From contig CANGOK010000099.1 in assembly GCA_947455285.1 (NCBI GenBank), positions 1-10,342 of the forward strand: a stretch of 10,342 bases of DNA, in the 5' to 3' direction. Source of the stretch: Beijerinckiaceae bacterium. GTDB lineage: Bacteria; Pseudomonadota; Alphaproteobacteria; Rhizobiales; Beijerinckiaceae. The notes beneath the pieces were generated by a model. That model was not told the origin of the DNA. It did not search any database and saw only the letters and a program-made list of their open reading frames with translations. A program made the position numbers and the translations under genes. Shown here piece by piece: positions 1-7,182 of the stretch (position 1 is its first letter; each line of letters begins with the position of its first letter).

Positions 1-975
1 CGCATCCAGTGGACGCGTAATGACGAGCATAAATGGGAGCCCTATGGCTCCGCCATGCTCATCAAGACGAAGGCGCGGGTGGACGCCAAGGGCGATATTC
101 TCGACTGGACGCTCGACCTCTGGTCCACCTCCCATGGCACGAGGCCGGGCGGCAAGGCGGGCAATCTGCTGGCGGCGCGGATGCTGGAGAAGCCCTTCGC
201 TCTGCCGACCCCGGTCAACGGCGGCCCGCCCAACTATGCGGCCGACCGCAACGCCATCGCGCTCTATGAATTCCCCGGCCAGACGGTCAGCACCCACTTC
301 CTGACCAATTTCGCGGCCCGAGCTTCATCGACGCGTGGCCTCGGCGCATACGCCAATGTCTTCTCCATCGAGAGCTTCATGGATGAGCTGGCGGCGCGCG
401 CCAAGGCTGATCCGGTCGAGTTCCGGCTGCGCTATCTGAAGGACGAGCGCGCGCGCGCCGTACTGCAGAAGACAGCCGACATGCTGGGCTGGTCGAAGTT
501 TGAAAAGGCGCCGGGACGCGGCCGCGGCATCGGCTTCGCCCGCTACAAGGGCCTCGCCACCTATTGCGCGGTCGCAATGGAGGTCGAGGTCGATCGCGCC
601 TCGGGAGCCATCCGCGTGTTGCGCGCCGTCAGCGCCGCAGACGCCGGCGAGGTCGTGGCGCCTGATGGCGTGAAGAACCAGATCGAGGGCGGCATCGTGC
701 AGTCCCTGTCATGGACCATGAAGGAAGCCGTGCGCTTTGACGCTGCTGGCGTGAAGACGAGCGATTGGACCTCCTACCCGATCCTCACCTTCAGCGAGGT
801 TCCGCCCATCACCGTGGAGCTGATCGACAAGCCCGGTCTGCCCTTCCTCGGCGCAGGCGAAGCCTCGCAGGGCCCGACCGGCGCCGCGCTCGCCAACGCC
901 GTAGCCGATGCTGTCGGCGCACGCCTGCGCGACATTCCCTTCACACCAGCGCGTGTGAAGGCGGCTCTAGCGTAA
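1..975 (+). CDS. Molybdopterin-binding large subunit of a xanthine dehydrogenase-family hydroxylase (C-terminal part, 5' truncated)
   Basis: The reading frame is open from base 1, so the gene starts upstream; 324 C-terminal residues are visible, ending in TAA. Members of this family (xanthine dehydrogenase, aldehyde oxidase, isoquinoline 1-oxidoreductase IorB, nicotinate dehydrogenase NicB) hydroxylate carbonyl or N-heteroaromatic substrates at a molybdenum-cytosine or -pterin centre. Supporting segments: RIQWTRNDEHKWEPYGSAM at the visible N-end; an SSTRGLGAYANVFSIESFMD segment (about residues 110-130) resembling the family's cofactor-contacting region; and FLGAGEASQGPTGAALANAV near the C-end, where Glu287 of the visible part sits where the family's catalytic glutamate is expected. 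The end IPFTPARVKAAL is also typical. The substrate cannot be told from this fragment. FeS and FAD subunit genes, if present, lie outside the window. A strong hairpin follows 12 nt after the stop. Family assignment is firm; IorB/NicB-like is a looser guess. Confidence 0.9.
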   Translation, partial: RIQWTRNDEHKWEPYGSAMLIKTKARVDAKGDILDWTLDLWSTSHGTRPGGKAGNLLAARMLEKPFALPTPVNGGPPNYAADRNAIALYEFPGQTVSTHFLTNFAARASSTRGLGAYANVFSIESFMDELAARAKADPVEFRLRYLKDERARAVLQKTADMLGWSKFEKAPGRGRGIGFARYKGLATYCAVAMEVEVDRASGAIRVLRAVSAADAGEVVAPDGVKNQIEGGIVQSLSWTMKEAVRFDAAGVKTSDWTSYPILTFSEVPPITVELIDKPGLPFLGAGEASQGPTGAALANAVADAVGARLRDIPFTPARVKAALA

Positions 976-987
976 GCAGCAAAATTT

Positions 988-1012
988 TGGAGGGGCGTCG
1001 TTCGTCCCTCCA
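988..1012 (+). terminator. Strong hairpin after the molybdopterin-subunit gene, possible terminator
   Basis: Ten-base-pair stem (988-997 with 1003-1012, one G-U pair) and a 5-nt loop, starting 12 nt after the TAA stop. It can extend by three weaker pairs into the flanking T and A bases. On the plus strand it is followed by GAAAAAG rather than a U-run, so it is not a textbook intrinsic terminator. Read on the minus strand, a TTTT lies a few bases beyond it. Termination or 3'-end protection is inferred from position. Confidence 0.5.
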
Positions 1013-1146
1013 GAAAAAGCGCGACCCAACCCCAATCCCCGCAGTCTAAGGGGAAAATAGCGCCATGTTCTGCGCATCCGCCCCACCTTGAACGTCGCGC
1101 TCGCCTCCCTCGAAAGGGGAATGCGCCTCAAAACGACCCCTTTTCA

Positions 1147-1175
1147 ATGGTCGGAGTGGTGGCCTGTGCTATCTT
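1147..1175 (+). promoter_or_regulatory. Possible extended -10 promoter for the ABC transporter
   Basis: TGCTATCTT at 1167-1175 resembles an extended -10 element (TG-N-TATAAT, four of six core matches). No good -35 is seen at 16-18 nt upstream. If real, transcription would start near 1182 and the ATG at 1210, not the one at 1147, would be the translation start. Weak evidence. Confidence 0.2.
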
Positions 1176-1209
1176 CAACCTTCAGGCCTTCCACATTCGG
1201 GATTCGGTT

Positions 1210-3324
1210 ATGGCGCTTCTCAGTCTGGCCGTCGCGGCCCTTTCGCTCATCTCCTTTGGCGTATGGTGGTCGACGGCGGAGGTCTCAGCCCTCCTGCTGG
1301 GCGTGGGCGGCCTGCTCTGCGCGGGCGCGACCTTTCAATCCCGGGGCATTTCGACCTTCCTGAAAATCTTCATCGTGATTTTCTCCGCCGAGGTCGTCGT
1401 CTTCGGTGGCGTCTATCTCCTGTCGCTTGGCGACCTGTGGCCGGAATCGCTGAAGGCCTACAAGCTGCCCGACAGCGTGCCGCTCACCGTCGCGATGTTT
1501 ACGGTTCTCGTCTGGGCCATGTCGCACCTGAAGGTGGTGCGCAACATCAGCGCCATCGCCGATCGCTACTTTGAAAGCACGACTGATACGCAGGCCAGCA
1601 TCTGGCCGTTCCCGACCTTTGCAATCGCCGAGCGCCGCCTCGCCATCGGCACCGTCGCCTTTCTCGTCGTGCTGAACCAGGCTCAGGTCGGCATCAATGT
1701 GCGACTGTCCTTCTTCAACCGCGACTGGTTCAACGCGCTTCAGAACAAGGACGGCGACACCTTCTGGCGACTGCTCTTCACCGTCTTCCTCTTCTGGGCG
1801 GCCATCTACATCGCCAGCGCCATCATTGAATTCATCGTGCAATCGGTGCTGATCATCCGCTGGCGCCGCTGGCTGACGGAACATTACGTCGGCCGTTGGC
1901 TTGAGGGATCGACCCACTACCGCATGGGGCTGAAGGGCGCCAACACTGACAACCCCGACCAGCGCATCGCGGAGGACGTGAACCGCTTCATTGACGGCGG
2001 AAGCGTGGGCTATGGCATCTACTCTTATTCAATCCTCCTGATCTCGACGCTCTCTTCGCTCGTCTCCTTCGCAGTGATCCTTTGGACTCTGTCCGCTGAC
2101 TTCACCATTCCGGGCACAGACATAGCGGTGCCGGGCTTCCTCTTCTGGGTCGCGCTGGTCTATTCGCTCGTAGGCACGCTGATCACCCATCTCATCGGCC
2201 GCTCGCTGGTCGGCCTCTATTTCCAGCGCCAGCGTTATGAAGCCGACTTCCGCTTCTCTCTCGCGCGCCTGCGCGAATATTCTGAACAGATCGCCCTGTT
2301 GAAGGGCGAAGCTGCGGAGCGCAGGCTCTCCATGGGGCGCTTCGGCCAGATCTTCAGCAACTATTTGCAGATCGTCGACCGCCGCAAAAAGCTGATGGCG
2401 TTCACCGCCACCTACGGACAGATCAGCCCGTTCATCCCCTATATCGTGGCCGCGCCCTTCTACTTCGCGGGCAAGATCCAGCTTGGCGTGATGACTCAGA
2501 CCGCAAGCGCCTTTGGCCGGGTGGAGGGCGCGCTTACTTTCTTCATCACCTACTACACCTCGCTCGCCGACTTCAAAGCCGTGCTTGATCGTCTGTCGAG
2601 CTTCGACGCGGCCATCGATCAGGCCCATGCGATGGAGCACGCCAGCGCTATCGAAAATCCGCCTTCGGTCGCTGGCGAGATCGCCATGAAGGACCTTGAA
2701 CTCGCCCTGCCTGATGGCCGCCCCATCGTCACAGGCGCGCGGCTCACCCTCAACCCCGGCGAAACCCTGCTGCTGTCAGGCCATTCTGGCTCCGGCAAAT
2801 CCACGCTCTTCCGCGCCATCTCGGGCATCTGGCCCTTCGGCAAGGGTTCGATCAGCGTGCCTGCGGGCGCGAGCGTGATGTTGTTGCCGCAGAAGCCCTA
2901 CATTCCCATCGGCACCCTGCGAAACGCCGTGACCTATCCGCAAAACCCTGCGGATTTCGACGATGCGGCGCTCGTGAAGGCGCTGGAGAACGCCCTCATG
3001 GGTTCGTTCATCCCGCGGCTCGACGAAGAGGACAACTGGGGCCAGCGCCTGTCTGGCGGCGAGCAGCAGAGGCTTGCCGTGGCGCGTGCGTTGCTGGCGC
3101 GCCCCGACTGGCTGTTCCTTGATGAAGCGACCTCCGCGCTTGATGAACCGACCGAGGCGGCGCTGTATCGCATGCTCGCGGATCATCTGCCGGGAACCAC
3201 CGTCATCTCCATCGGCCACCGCTCGACGCTCGCCGCCTTCCACCAGCGCCGCGTGATGATGGAAAAGCATACGGGCGGCGCGGCGACGCCGGTGGAACAG
3301 ACGAAAGCAGGCGCGGCGGAATAG
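1210..3324 (+). CDS. Fused ABC transporter permease/ATP-binding protein, YddA / SbmA-BacA-like
   Basis: 704 aa from the ATG at 1210. An upstream in-frame ATG at 1147 would give 725 aa, but it has no ribosome site, whereas 1210 has a weak GGGA 7 nt upstream. Order: about 130 residues of hydrophobic helices, a six-helix-type SbmA/BacA-like membrane domain (about 140-440, with the hallmark NPDQRI at 248-253), then a full nucleotide-binding domain. Visible ATPase motifs: Walker A GHSGSGKST (Lys530), Q-loop Gln561, signature LSGGEQ (614-619), Walker B with Asp638/Glu639, and H-loop His670. All key residues are present, so it should be an active ATP-driven inner-membrane transporter, probably a homodimer. 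Relatives include YddA and mycobacterial Rv1819c/BacA-like proteins linked to peptide or cobalamin transport. The substrate here is unknown. It stands alone and converges on degP. Confidence 0.93.
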   Translation: MALLSLAVAALSLISFGVWWSTAEVSALLLGVGGLLCAGATFQSRGISTFLKIFIVIFSAEVVVFGGVYLLSLGDLWPESLKAYKLPDSVPLTVAMFTVLVWAMSHLKVVRNISAIADRYFESTTDTQASIWPFPTFAIAERRLAIGTVAFLVVLNQAQVGINVRLSFFNRDWFNALQNKDGDTFWRLLFTVFLFWAAIYIASAIIEFIVQSVLIIRWRRWLTEHYVGRWLEGSTHYRMGLKGANTDNPDQRIAEDVNRFIDGGSVGYGIYSYSILLISTLSSLVSFAVILWTLSADFTIPGTDIAVPGFLFWVALVYSLVGTLITHLIGRSLVGLYFQRQRYEADFRFSLARLREYSEQIALLKGEAAERRLSMGRFGQIFSNYLQIVDRRKKLMAFTATYGQISPFIPYIVAAPFYFAGKIQLGVMTQTASAFGRVEGALTFFITYYTSLADFKAVLDRLSSFDAAIDQAHAMEHASAIENPPSVAGEIAMKDLELALPDGRPIVTGARLTLNPGETLLLSGHSGSGKSTLFRAISGIWPFGKGSISVPAGASVMLLPQKPYIPIGTLRNAVTYPQNPADFDDAALVKALENALMGSFIPRLDEEDNWGQRLSGGEQQRLAVARALLARPDWLFLDEATSALDEPTEAALYRMLADHLPGTTVISIGHRSTLAAFHQRRVMMEKHTGGAATPVEQTKAGAAE

Positions 3325-3340
3325 GCTGCGCCCAAACAAA

Positions 3341-3369
3341 AACCCGCCCCGCTCGAAGCGGGACGGGTT
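3341..3369. terminator. Bidirectional hairpin terminator between the ABC transporter and degP
   Basis: Inverted repeat AACCCG-C-CCCGCT / AGCGGG-A-CGGGTT: two 6-bp stem segments, one C-A mismatch and a 3-nt CGA loop. It lies 17 nt after the transporter stop and 22 nt after the degP stop. On the minus strand the stem runs straight into TTTTTGTTT, so it is a good intrinsic terminator for degP. On the plus strand the following T content is lower, so it may stop the transporter transcript less efficiently. Confidence 0.75.
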
Positions 3370-3390
3370 CTATTCCGATCAGATCAGAAA

Positions 3391-4905
3391 TCAGTTCAGA
3401 GGCAGCGGCACGAACCGCTTGTCATCCTGCGGCGAGGCCACGAAGAGCAGCGCCGACTTGCGGCCCTGATCTTTCAGCTCCTTGAGCTTGCGCGCCACAT
3501 CCTCAGGCTTCGACACCGGATCCTGATTGATTTCAAGGATACGGTCGCCGGCCGAGATGCGCTTTTCAGCAGCCTGGGAATTGGGATCGACGCCAGTGAC
3601 CAGCACGCCTTCCGTTCCCTCCTTGAGGTTGAACTTCTTGCGCGCGTCGGCTGTCACAGCGCCAAGCTCCATGCCAAGCGCCTTCTGCACGGCCGAGGCG
3701 GAGGGGGCGGCGTTCTTGTCGCCCTTGCCAGCATCAAGCGAAGCCTGCTTCTCGCCGTCCTCGAGGCGGCCGAGCGTGACCTTCAGCTCCTGCTCCTTGC
3801 CATTACGCATGACGATCACGCTGACCTCGCGGCCGACCGCGGTGGCGGCGACGATCTTCGGCAGCTCGCGAGAATCCTTCACATCCTTGCCGTCGAACTT
3901 GATGATGACGTCGCCGGACTTGATGCCCGCAGGCTTGCCCGGCCCCTTGTCATCGACGCCAGCAACCAGCGCGCCGCGCGGCTTGCCGAGGCCAAGGCTC
4001 TCGGCGATGGTCTCGTCGACATTCTGGATGCGCACGCCAAGCCAGCCGCGACGCGTCTCGCCGAACTTCTGCAACTGCTCGATCACCGGCTCCAGCGTCG
4101 CCGAAGGCGTGGCGAAACCGATGCCCACTGAGCCGCCCGAAGGCGACAGGATCGCTGTGTTCACGCCGATGACTTCGCCCGCCATGTTGAACAGCGGACC
4201 GCCTGAGTTGCCTTTGTTGATGGCGGCGTCGGTCTGGATGTAGTTGTCATAGGGGCCGCTATCGATATTGCGGTTGCGGGCGGAGACGATGCCTGCCGTC
4301 ACGGTGCCGCCAAGGCCGAAGGGATTGCCCACGGCCATGACCCAGTCGCCGACGCGCATCTTCTCGCTATCGCCGAACTTCACCGCCTTCAGCGGCTTTT
4401 CCGGCTTCACGCGCAACACGGCGATGTCGACTTTGGCGTCCTTGCCGAGCACCTCGGCCTTCAGCCGTTGCCCATCGGTAAAGATGACCGTCACCTCATT
4501 GGCGTCGGCGATGACGTGATTATTTGTGATGACGATGCCTGCGGAGTCGATGACAAAGCCCGAGCCGAGCGAAGCAGAGCGGCGCTGCTGACGTTGGCCG
4601 CCGTCGCCACCCTGCGGACCCTGACCACGCCGACGGAAGAACTCTTCGAAGAGATCATCGAAAGGCGTGCCCTGCGGCAGGTTGGGCGCAGCCGAGCGCT
4701 TCTCCTCGACGGTCTGGGAGGCAGAGATATTCACCACGGCGTCGCTGACATCAGCGGCGAGATCGGCCAGCGAATCCGGCCCCTTGGCGAAAGCCGGAAG
4801 GCTCATCGCGGGTGCAAGAACCGGCACAGCCGCAAAGCCCATCATGAGGGCGAGGGCGAGACGCGGCAGGCGCCGAGTGGGACGATTGACGGGTGCAAGG
4901 CCCAT
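3391..4905 (-). CDS. degP: Periplasmic serine endoprotease of the Do (DegP/HtrA) family
   Basis: 504 aa from the ATG at 4903-4905, chosen because AGGAGA lies 7 nt upstream and a signal peptide follows directly. The frame stays open to 5028, but that extension has no such support. Residues 1-40 form a signal peptide with basic RR/R residues, a hydrophobic core and a PAFA cleavage site before Lys41. The trypsin-like domain shows the catalytic triad His130 (NNHVIAD), Asp160 (KVDIAVL) and Ser234 (GNSGGP). Residues 91-110 form a Gly/Gln/Arg-rich loop like the variable LA loop of DegP proteins. Two PDZ domains follow (about 300-390 and 410-495). The family degrades or refolds damaged envelope proteins. 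It lies 137 nt downstream of hflC and may have its own promoter. DegP, DegQ or MucD naming cannot be separated by sequence alone. Confidence 0.96.
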   Translation of the reverse strand: MGLAPVNRPTRRLPRLALALMMGFAAVPVLAPAMSLPAFAKGPDSLADLAADVSDAVVNISASQTVEEKRSAAPNLPQGTPFDDLFEEFFRRRGQGPQGGDGGQRQQRRSASLGSGFVIDSAGIVITNNHVIADANEVTVIFTDGQRLKAEVLGKDAKVDIAVLRVKPEKPLKAVKFGDSEKMRVGDWVMAVGNPFGLGGTVTAGIVSARNRNIDSGPYDNYIQTDAAINKGNSGGPLFNMAGEVIGVNTAILSPSGGSVGIGFATPSATLEPVIEQLQKFGETRRGWLGVRIQNVDETIAESLGLGKPRGALVAGVDDKGPGKPAGIKSGDVIIKFDGKDVKDSRELPKIVAATAVGREVSVIVMRNGKEQELKVTLGRLEDGEKQASLDAGKGDKNAAPSASAVQKALGMELGAVTADARKKFNLKEGTEGVLVTGVDPNSQAAEKRISAGDRILEINQDPVSKPEDVARKLKELKDQGRKSALLFVASPQDDKRFVPLPLN

Positions 4906-4912
4906 GAATTGC

Positions 4913-4918
4913 TCTCCT
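4913..4918 (-). promoter_or_regulatory. Ribosome binding site deciding the degP start
   Basis: AGGAGA on the minus strand, 7 nt before the ATG at 4905. It supports the 504-residue DegP over the 545-residue version starting at 5028. Confidence 0.8.
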
Positions 4919-4967
4919 GGTGACTGGGCCGGAAGGCTCCCCCGGCGCCGGACAATCGACATACAGA

Positions 4968-4993
4968 ATGGGGCGGAAACGCGACCGGAAAAG
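4968..4993 (-). promoter_or_regulatory. Possible RpoH (heat-shock sigma) promoter upstream of degP
   Basis: On the minus strand CCCCATTCT (-10-like, CCCCAT at 4973-4968) matches the sigma-32 -10 element. A weaker -35-like CTTTTCC (4993-4987, compare CTTGAA) lies 13 nt upstream, a spacing known for E. coli heat-shock promoters. It sits about 63 nt before the degP ATG. The -35 matches only in its CTT, so this is suggestive; heat-shock control would fit the role of DegP. Confidence 0.3.
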
Positions 4994-5042
4994 TGAATTT
5001 CGCGATTCAGCCGTTTCTGGCCCGACATTTATGCGCGGCGGC

Positions 5043-5945
5043 TTACTTAGACGCCGCCCCCTCAACCTGACGCCCGGAATTTCCGAAGAAACGGAAGAAC
5101 TGGGAATTGGGGCTCAGGATGAGCCTTGTATCGCCAGACTTCAAGCCAGCCTCATAGGCCTGCATGCTACGCCAGAAGGCGAAGAATTCAGGGTCCTTGC
5201 CATAGGCTTCAGAAAAGACGGCGTTGCGCTGGGCCTCGCCCTCGCCGCGCAGCTGATCGGCCTGCTGCTGCGCCTGAGCGCGCAACACGATCACGTCACG
5301 ATCGGCTTTCGAGGTGATGCGCTGGGCCTGCTCGGCGCCCTGGGCACGGAACTCGGCGGCTTCACGTGCGCGCTCGGTCTGCATGCGGCTGAAGACCTTT
5401 TCGGAAATCTGCTTCGGCAGATCGGCGCGGCGGATGCGCACGTCCTTGATGGTGACGCCGAACTTGCTCGCCTCCTGCTCCACCTGCTCGCGAATGCGGA
5501 CCATGAGCTGAGAGCGCTGGTCGCGAACGATCTGCGGCATGTTCGCCTCGCCAAGCACGCGGCGCACGGCCGAGTTCAGGACGTTGGCGAGCTGGCCATC
5601 GCCCCGCAGCGTTGTGCCGACGGACTGATAGAACCGCAGGGGATCGACGATCTTGTAACGCAGGAAAGCGTCGACCTCGATGCGATTGTTGTCGCTGGCC
5701 AGAACCTCCTGCTTGGAGGTTTCAAGATCGAGAATTCGGTTGTCGAGATAAACGACGGTCTCGATGAACGGGACCTTGAAGTGCAGGCCAGGCGAAGTGA
5801 TGAGGCCACGCCCGGTGATCGGCTCGCCAAAGCGCAGCACGAGCGCCTGCTCGGTCTGGCGCACGATGAAGGCGGAGCCCGCGAGCCCGATCAGGGCCAC
5901 GATGGCCAAGATGAAGGCGGTGAATGCGGCGACGGGAGATTTCAC
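5043..5945 (-). CDS. hflC: HflC, SPFH/prohibitin-family modulator of FtsH protease
   Basis: 300 aa with a GTG start overlapping the hflK stop by 4 nt (GTGA). AGGGAGG lies 6 nt upstream, so the start is well supported. One N-terminal membrane anchor (about 6-27) is followed by an SPFH/band-7 domain (RQTEQALVLRFGEPI, then LDNRILDLETSKQEVLASDN) and a long, charged, Ala/Gln/Arg-rich helical region (about 190-255) expected to form the coiled coil. The C-terminus DTRLILSPNSQFFRFFG is characteristic of HflC. The family forms a large periplasm-facing HflKC cage around FtsH in the inner membrane and modulates its proteolysis. Length matches the usual range. Translational coupling to hflK fits a 1:1 complex. 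Confidence 0.96.
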   Translation of the reverse strand: MKSPVAAFTAFILAIVALIGLAGSAFIVRQTEQALVLRFGEPITGRGLITSPGLHFKVPFIETVVYLDNRILDLETSKQEVLASDNNRIEVDAFLRYKIVDPLRFYQSVGTTLRGDGQLANVLNSAVRRVLGEANMPQIVRDQRSQLMVRIREQVEQEASKFGVTIKDVRIRRADLPKQISEKVFSRMQTERAREAAEFRAQGAEQAQRITSKADRDVIVLRAQAQQQADQLRGEGEAQRNAVFSEAYGKDPEFFAFWRSMQAYEAGLKSGDTRLILSPNSQFFRFFGNSGRQVEGAASK

Positions 5946-7102
5946 TTCGCGCCTCCCTGTTGGCTGGTCGGACGGGCGGCGCCCGGCGTTGGCGGCGGCG
6001 CATCAAGCGCCCCCAGCGGCAGATAGGGCACGACACCCTGCGCCGAGGCGGGCTGGTCGACGATCACCTTGTTCATGCCGCCGAACACCCGCTCCATGGT
6101 CTCAAGATAAATGCGCTCGCGCGTGATGTCGGGCGCGCGCTTGTATTGTTCGAGCACCTGCGAGAAACGCGAGGCCTGACCATTGGCCTCAGCCACGGTC
6201 TGCTCGCGATAAGCCTGCGCTTCCTGCATGATCCGCGCCGCCGCGCCGCGCGCCTCGGGCACCACGCGATTGGCGTAAGCCTCGGCCTCGTTGCGAAGAC
6301 GATCCTGATCCTGTTGGGCCGCCGTCACATCGCGGAAGGCCGCGATCACCTGTTCGGGCGGATCCACCGACTGCAACTGAACCTGAATGATCTTCACGCC
6401 CAGACCATAATCGTCGAGCACCTTTTGCATCAGGTCCTGCACGGCGGGTTCGATGACCTTGCGCTCGGCTGTCAGGATGCGCTGGATCTGGCTACGGCCG
6501 ACGATCTCGCGCATGGCGCTCTCGGCGACCGCCTTGATGGTCAATTCGGGACGCCGGACATTGAAGGCGAAATTCTCTGGCTTCGTTGGATCGATCTGCC
6601 AGATCACGACGAATTTCACGTCAGCGATATTCTCGTCGCCGGTCAGCATCAGGCTTTCTTCAGGCACATCCACCGTACCCTGATTGCCGCTGCGCTGATC
6701 GATCCGGTAGTTGAAGCCGATGCTTGTCGTGTTGCGGTCCTCGACGCGCAGCTTCTGCACCGAGCCCACGGGATAGGGCAGGTTATAGTGCAGGCCCGAG
6801 CCAGTCTTGCTCACATAGCGACCGAAGATCAGGTTCAGCGCCGCCTCGTTGGGCTGCACCGTATAAAAGCCACTGAGGGACCAGGCGCCCAGGGCCAGCA
6901 CAACCGCCAGCGCCACGCCCTTGCCGCCAAAGCCGCCACCCGGCATGACCTGACGCAGCTTGTCCTGCCCGCGCCGCAGAAGCTCCTCTACGTCGGGAGG
7001 CGTCTGGCCCCCTGAAGGACCCTGTCCCCACGGACTTTGGCCGGGGGGCTTGCCCCAGGGTCCGCCGCCACCGCCGCCGCCACCTTGATTGCTCCAGGGC
7101 AT
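5942..7102 (-). CDS. hflK: HflK, SPFH/prohibitin-family modulator of FtsH protease
   Basis: 386 aa from an ATG with GAGGA 5 nt upstream. The N-terminus (1-60) is Gly/Pro/Trp-rich, including eight consecutive glycines at 7-14, and is probably a disordered cytoplasmic tail. A membrane helix spans about 61-80. The SPFH/band-7 domain follows (FYTVQPNEAALNLIFGRYV, then LMLTGDENIADVKFVVIWQI), then VDPPEQVIAAFRDVTAAQQD and a helical region with PEARGAAARIMQEAQAYREQ, all hallmarks of HflK. It forms a hetero-oligomer with HflC around FtsH. The gene overlaps hflC by 4 nt and lies 80 nt downstream of folA. The C-terminal residues after about 350 are Pro/Ala-rich and probably unstructured. Confidence 0.96.
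   Translation of the reverse strand: MPWSNQGGGGGGGGPWGKPPGQSPWGQGPSGGQTPPDVEELLRRGQDKLRQVMPGGGFGGKGVALAVVLALGAWSLSGFYTVQPNEAALNLIFGRYVSKTGSGLHYNLPYPVGSVQKLRVEDRNTTSIGFNYRIDQRSGNQGTVDVPEESLMLTGDENIADVKFVVIWQIDPTKPENFAFNVRRPELTIKAVAESAMREIVGRSQIQRILTAERKVIEPAVQDLMQKVLDDYGLGVKIIQVQLQSVDPPEQVIAAFRDVTAAQQDQDRLRNEAEAYANRVVPEARGAAARIMQEAQAYREQTVAEANGQASRFSQVLEQYKRAPDITRERIYLETMERVFGGMNKVIVDQPASAQGVVPYLPLGALDAPPPTPGAARPTSQQGGAK
5952..5958 (-). promoter_or_regulatory. Ribosome binding site supporting the GTG start of hflC
   Basis: AGGGAGG on the minus strand, 6 nt before the GTG at 5945 and inside the 3' end of hflK. It makes the non-ATG start convincing. Confidence 0.8.
7061..7084 (-). repeat. GGN trinucleotide run encoding eight glycines in HflK
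   Basis: Eight consecutive GGC/GGT/GGA codons (residues 7-14 of HflK). It is a short imperfect triplet repeat, so its length may vary between strains without shifting the frame. Confidence 0.7.
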
Positions 7103-7107
7103 CTGGT

Positions 7108-7112
7108 TCCTC
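7108..7112 (-). promoter_or_regulatory. Ribosome binding site of hflK
   Basis: GAGGA on the minus strand, 5 nt before the hflK ATG at 7102. Confidence 0.7.
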
Positions 7113-7134
7113 GCCTCGGATGAATGTCTGTTGT

Positions 7135-7163
7135 GAAGTAAACACGGGCCCGGCTGTTTTCAA
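7135..7163 (-). promoter_or_regulatory. Possible weak promoter between folA and hflK
   Basis: On the minus strand a near-consensus -35 TTGAAA (7163-7158, five of six) is followed after 17 nt by TACTTC (7140-7135), which matches the -10 consensus poorly. It lies in the 80-nt folA-hflK gap and could let hflKC be transcribed apart from thyA-folA. Low confidence. Confidence 0.18.
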
Positions 7164-7182
7164 TTGGCGGACCCTCAGCCAA

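Noticed and set aside
1065..1091. Tiny 8-codon frame (MFCASAPP) before the ABC transporter, as a possible leader peptide
   Set aside because: No good ribosome site and no attenuator-like structure link it to the next gene; chance explains it.
1088..1363. Overlapping frame with an ATG at 1121 directly after AAGGGGA
   Set aside because: The purine-rich stretch touches the ATG with no spacer, and most of the frame runs over the transporter's coding sequence as an Arg/Ser/Pro-rich shadow.
1285..2640. Long minus-strand frames opposite the ABC transporter (1285-1917 and 2029-2640)
   Set aside because: They are antisense to a gene with full ABC motifs. The translations are His/Asp/Glu/Arg-rich, without recognisable domains.
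4942..4951. Palindrome CCGGCGCCGG in the degP leader, as an operator
   Set aside because: A 10-bp GC palindrome is expected by chance in such GC-rich DNA and it has no second copy or known regulator match here.
4906..5028. 41-codon upstream extension of DegP
   Set aside because: The ATG at 4905 has AGGAGA at the right distance and is followed at once by a signal peptide. The extension would bury that signal and covers the candidate promoter.
4920..7015. Two long plus-strand open frames (4920-6026 and 5924-7015) opposite hflC and hflK
   Set aside because: They are antisense to well-recognised SPFH genes. Their His/Leu/Arg/Ala-rich translations look like shadows of GC-biased codons, with no known motif and no ribosome site.
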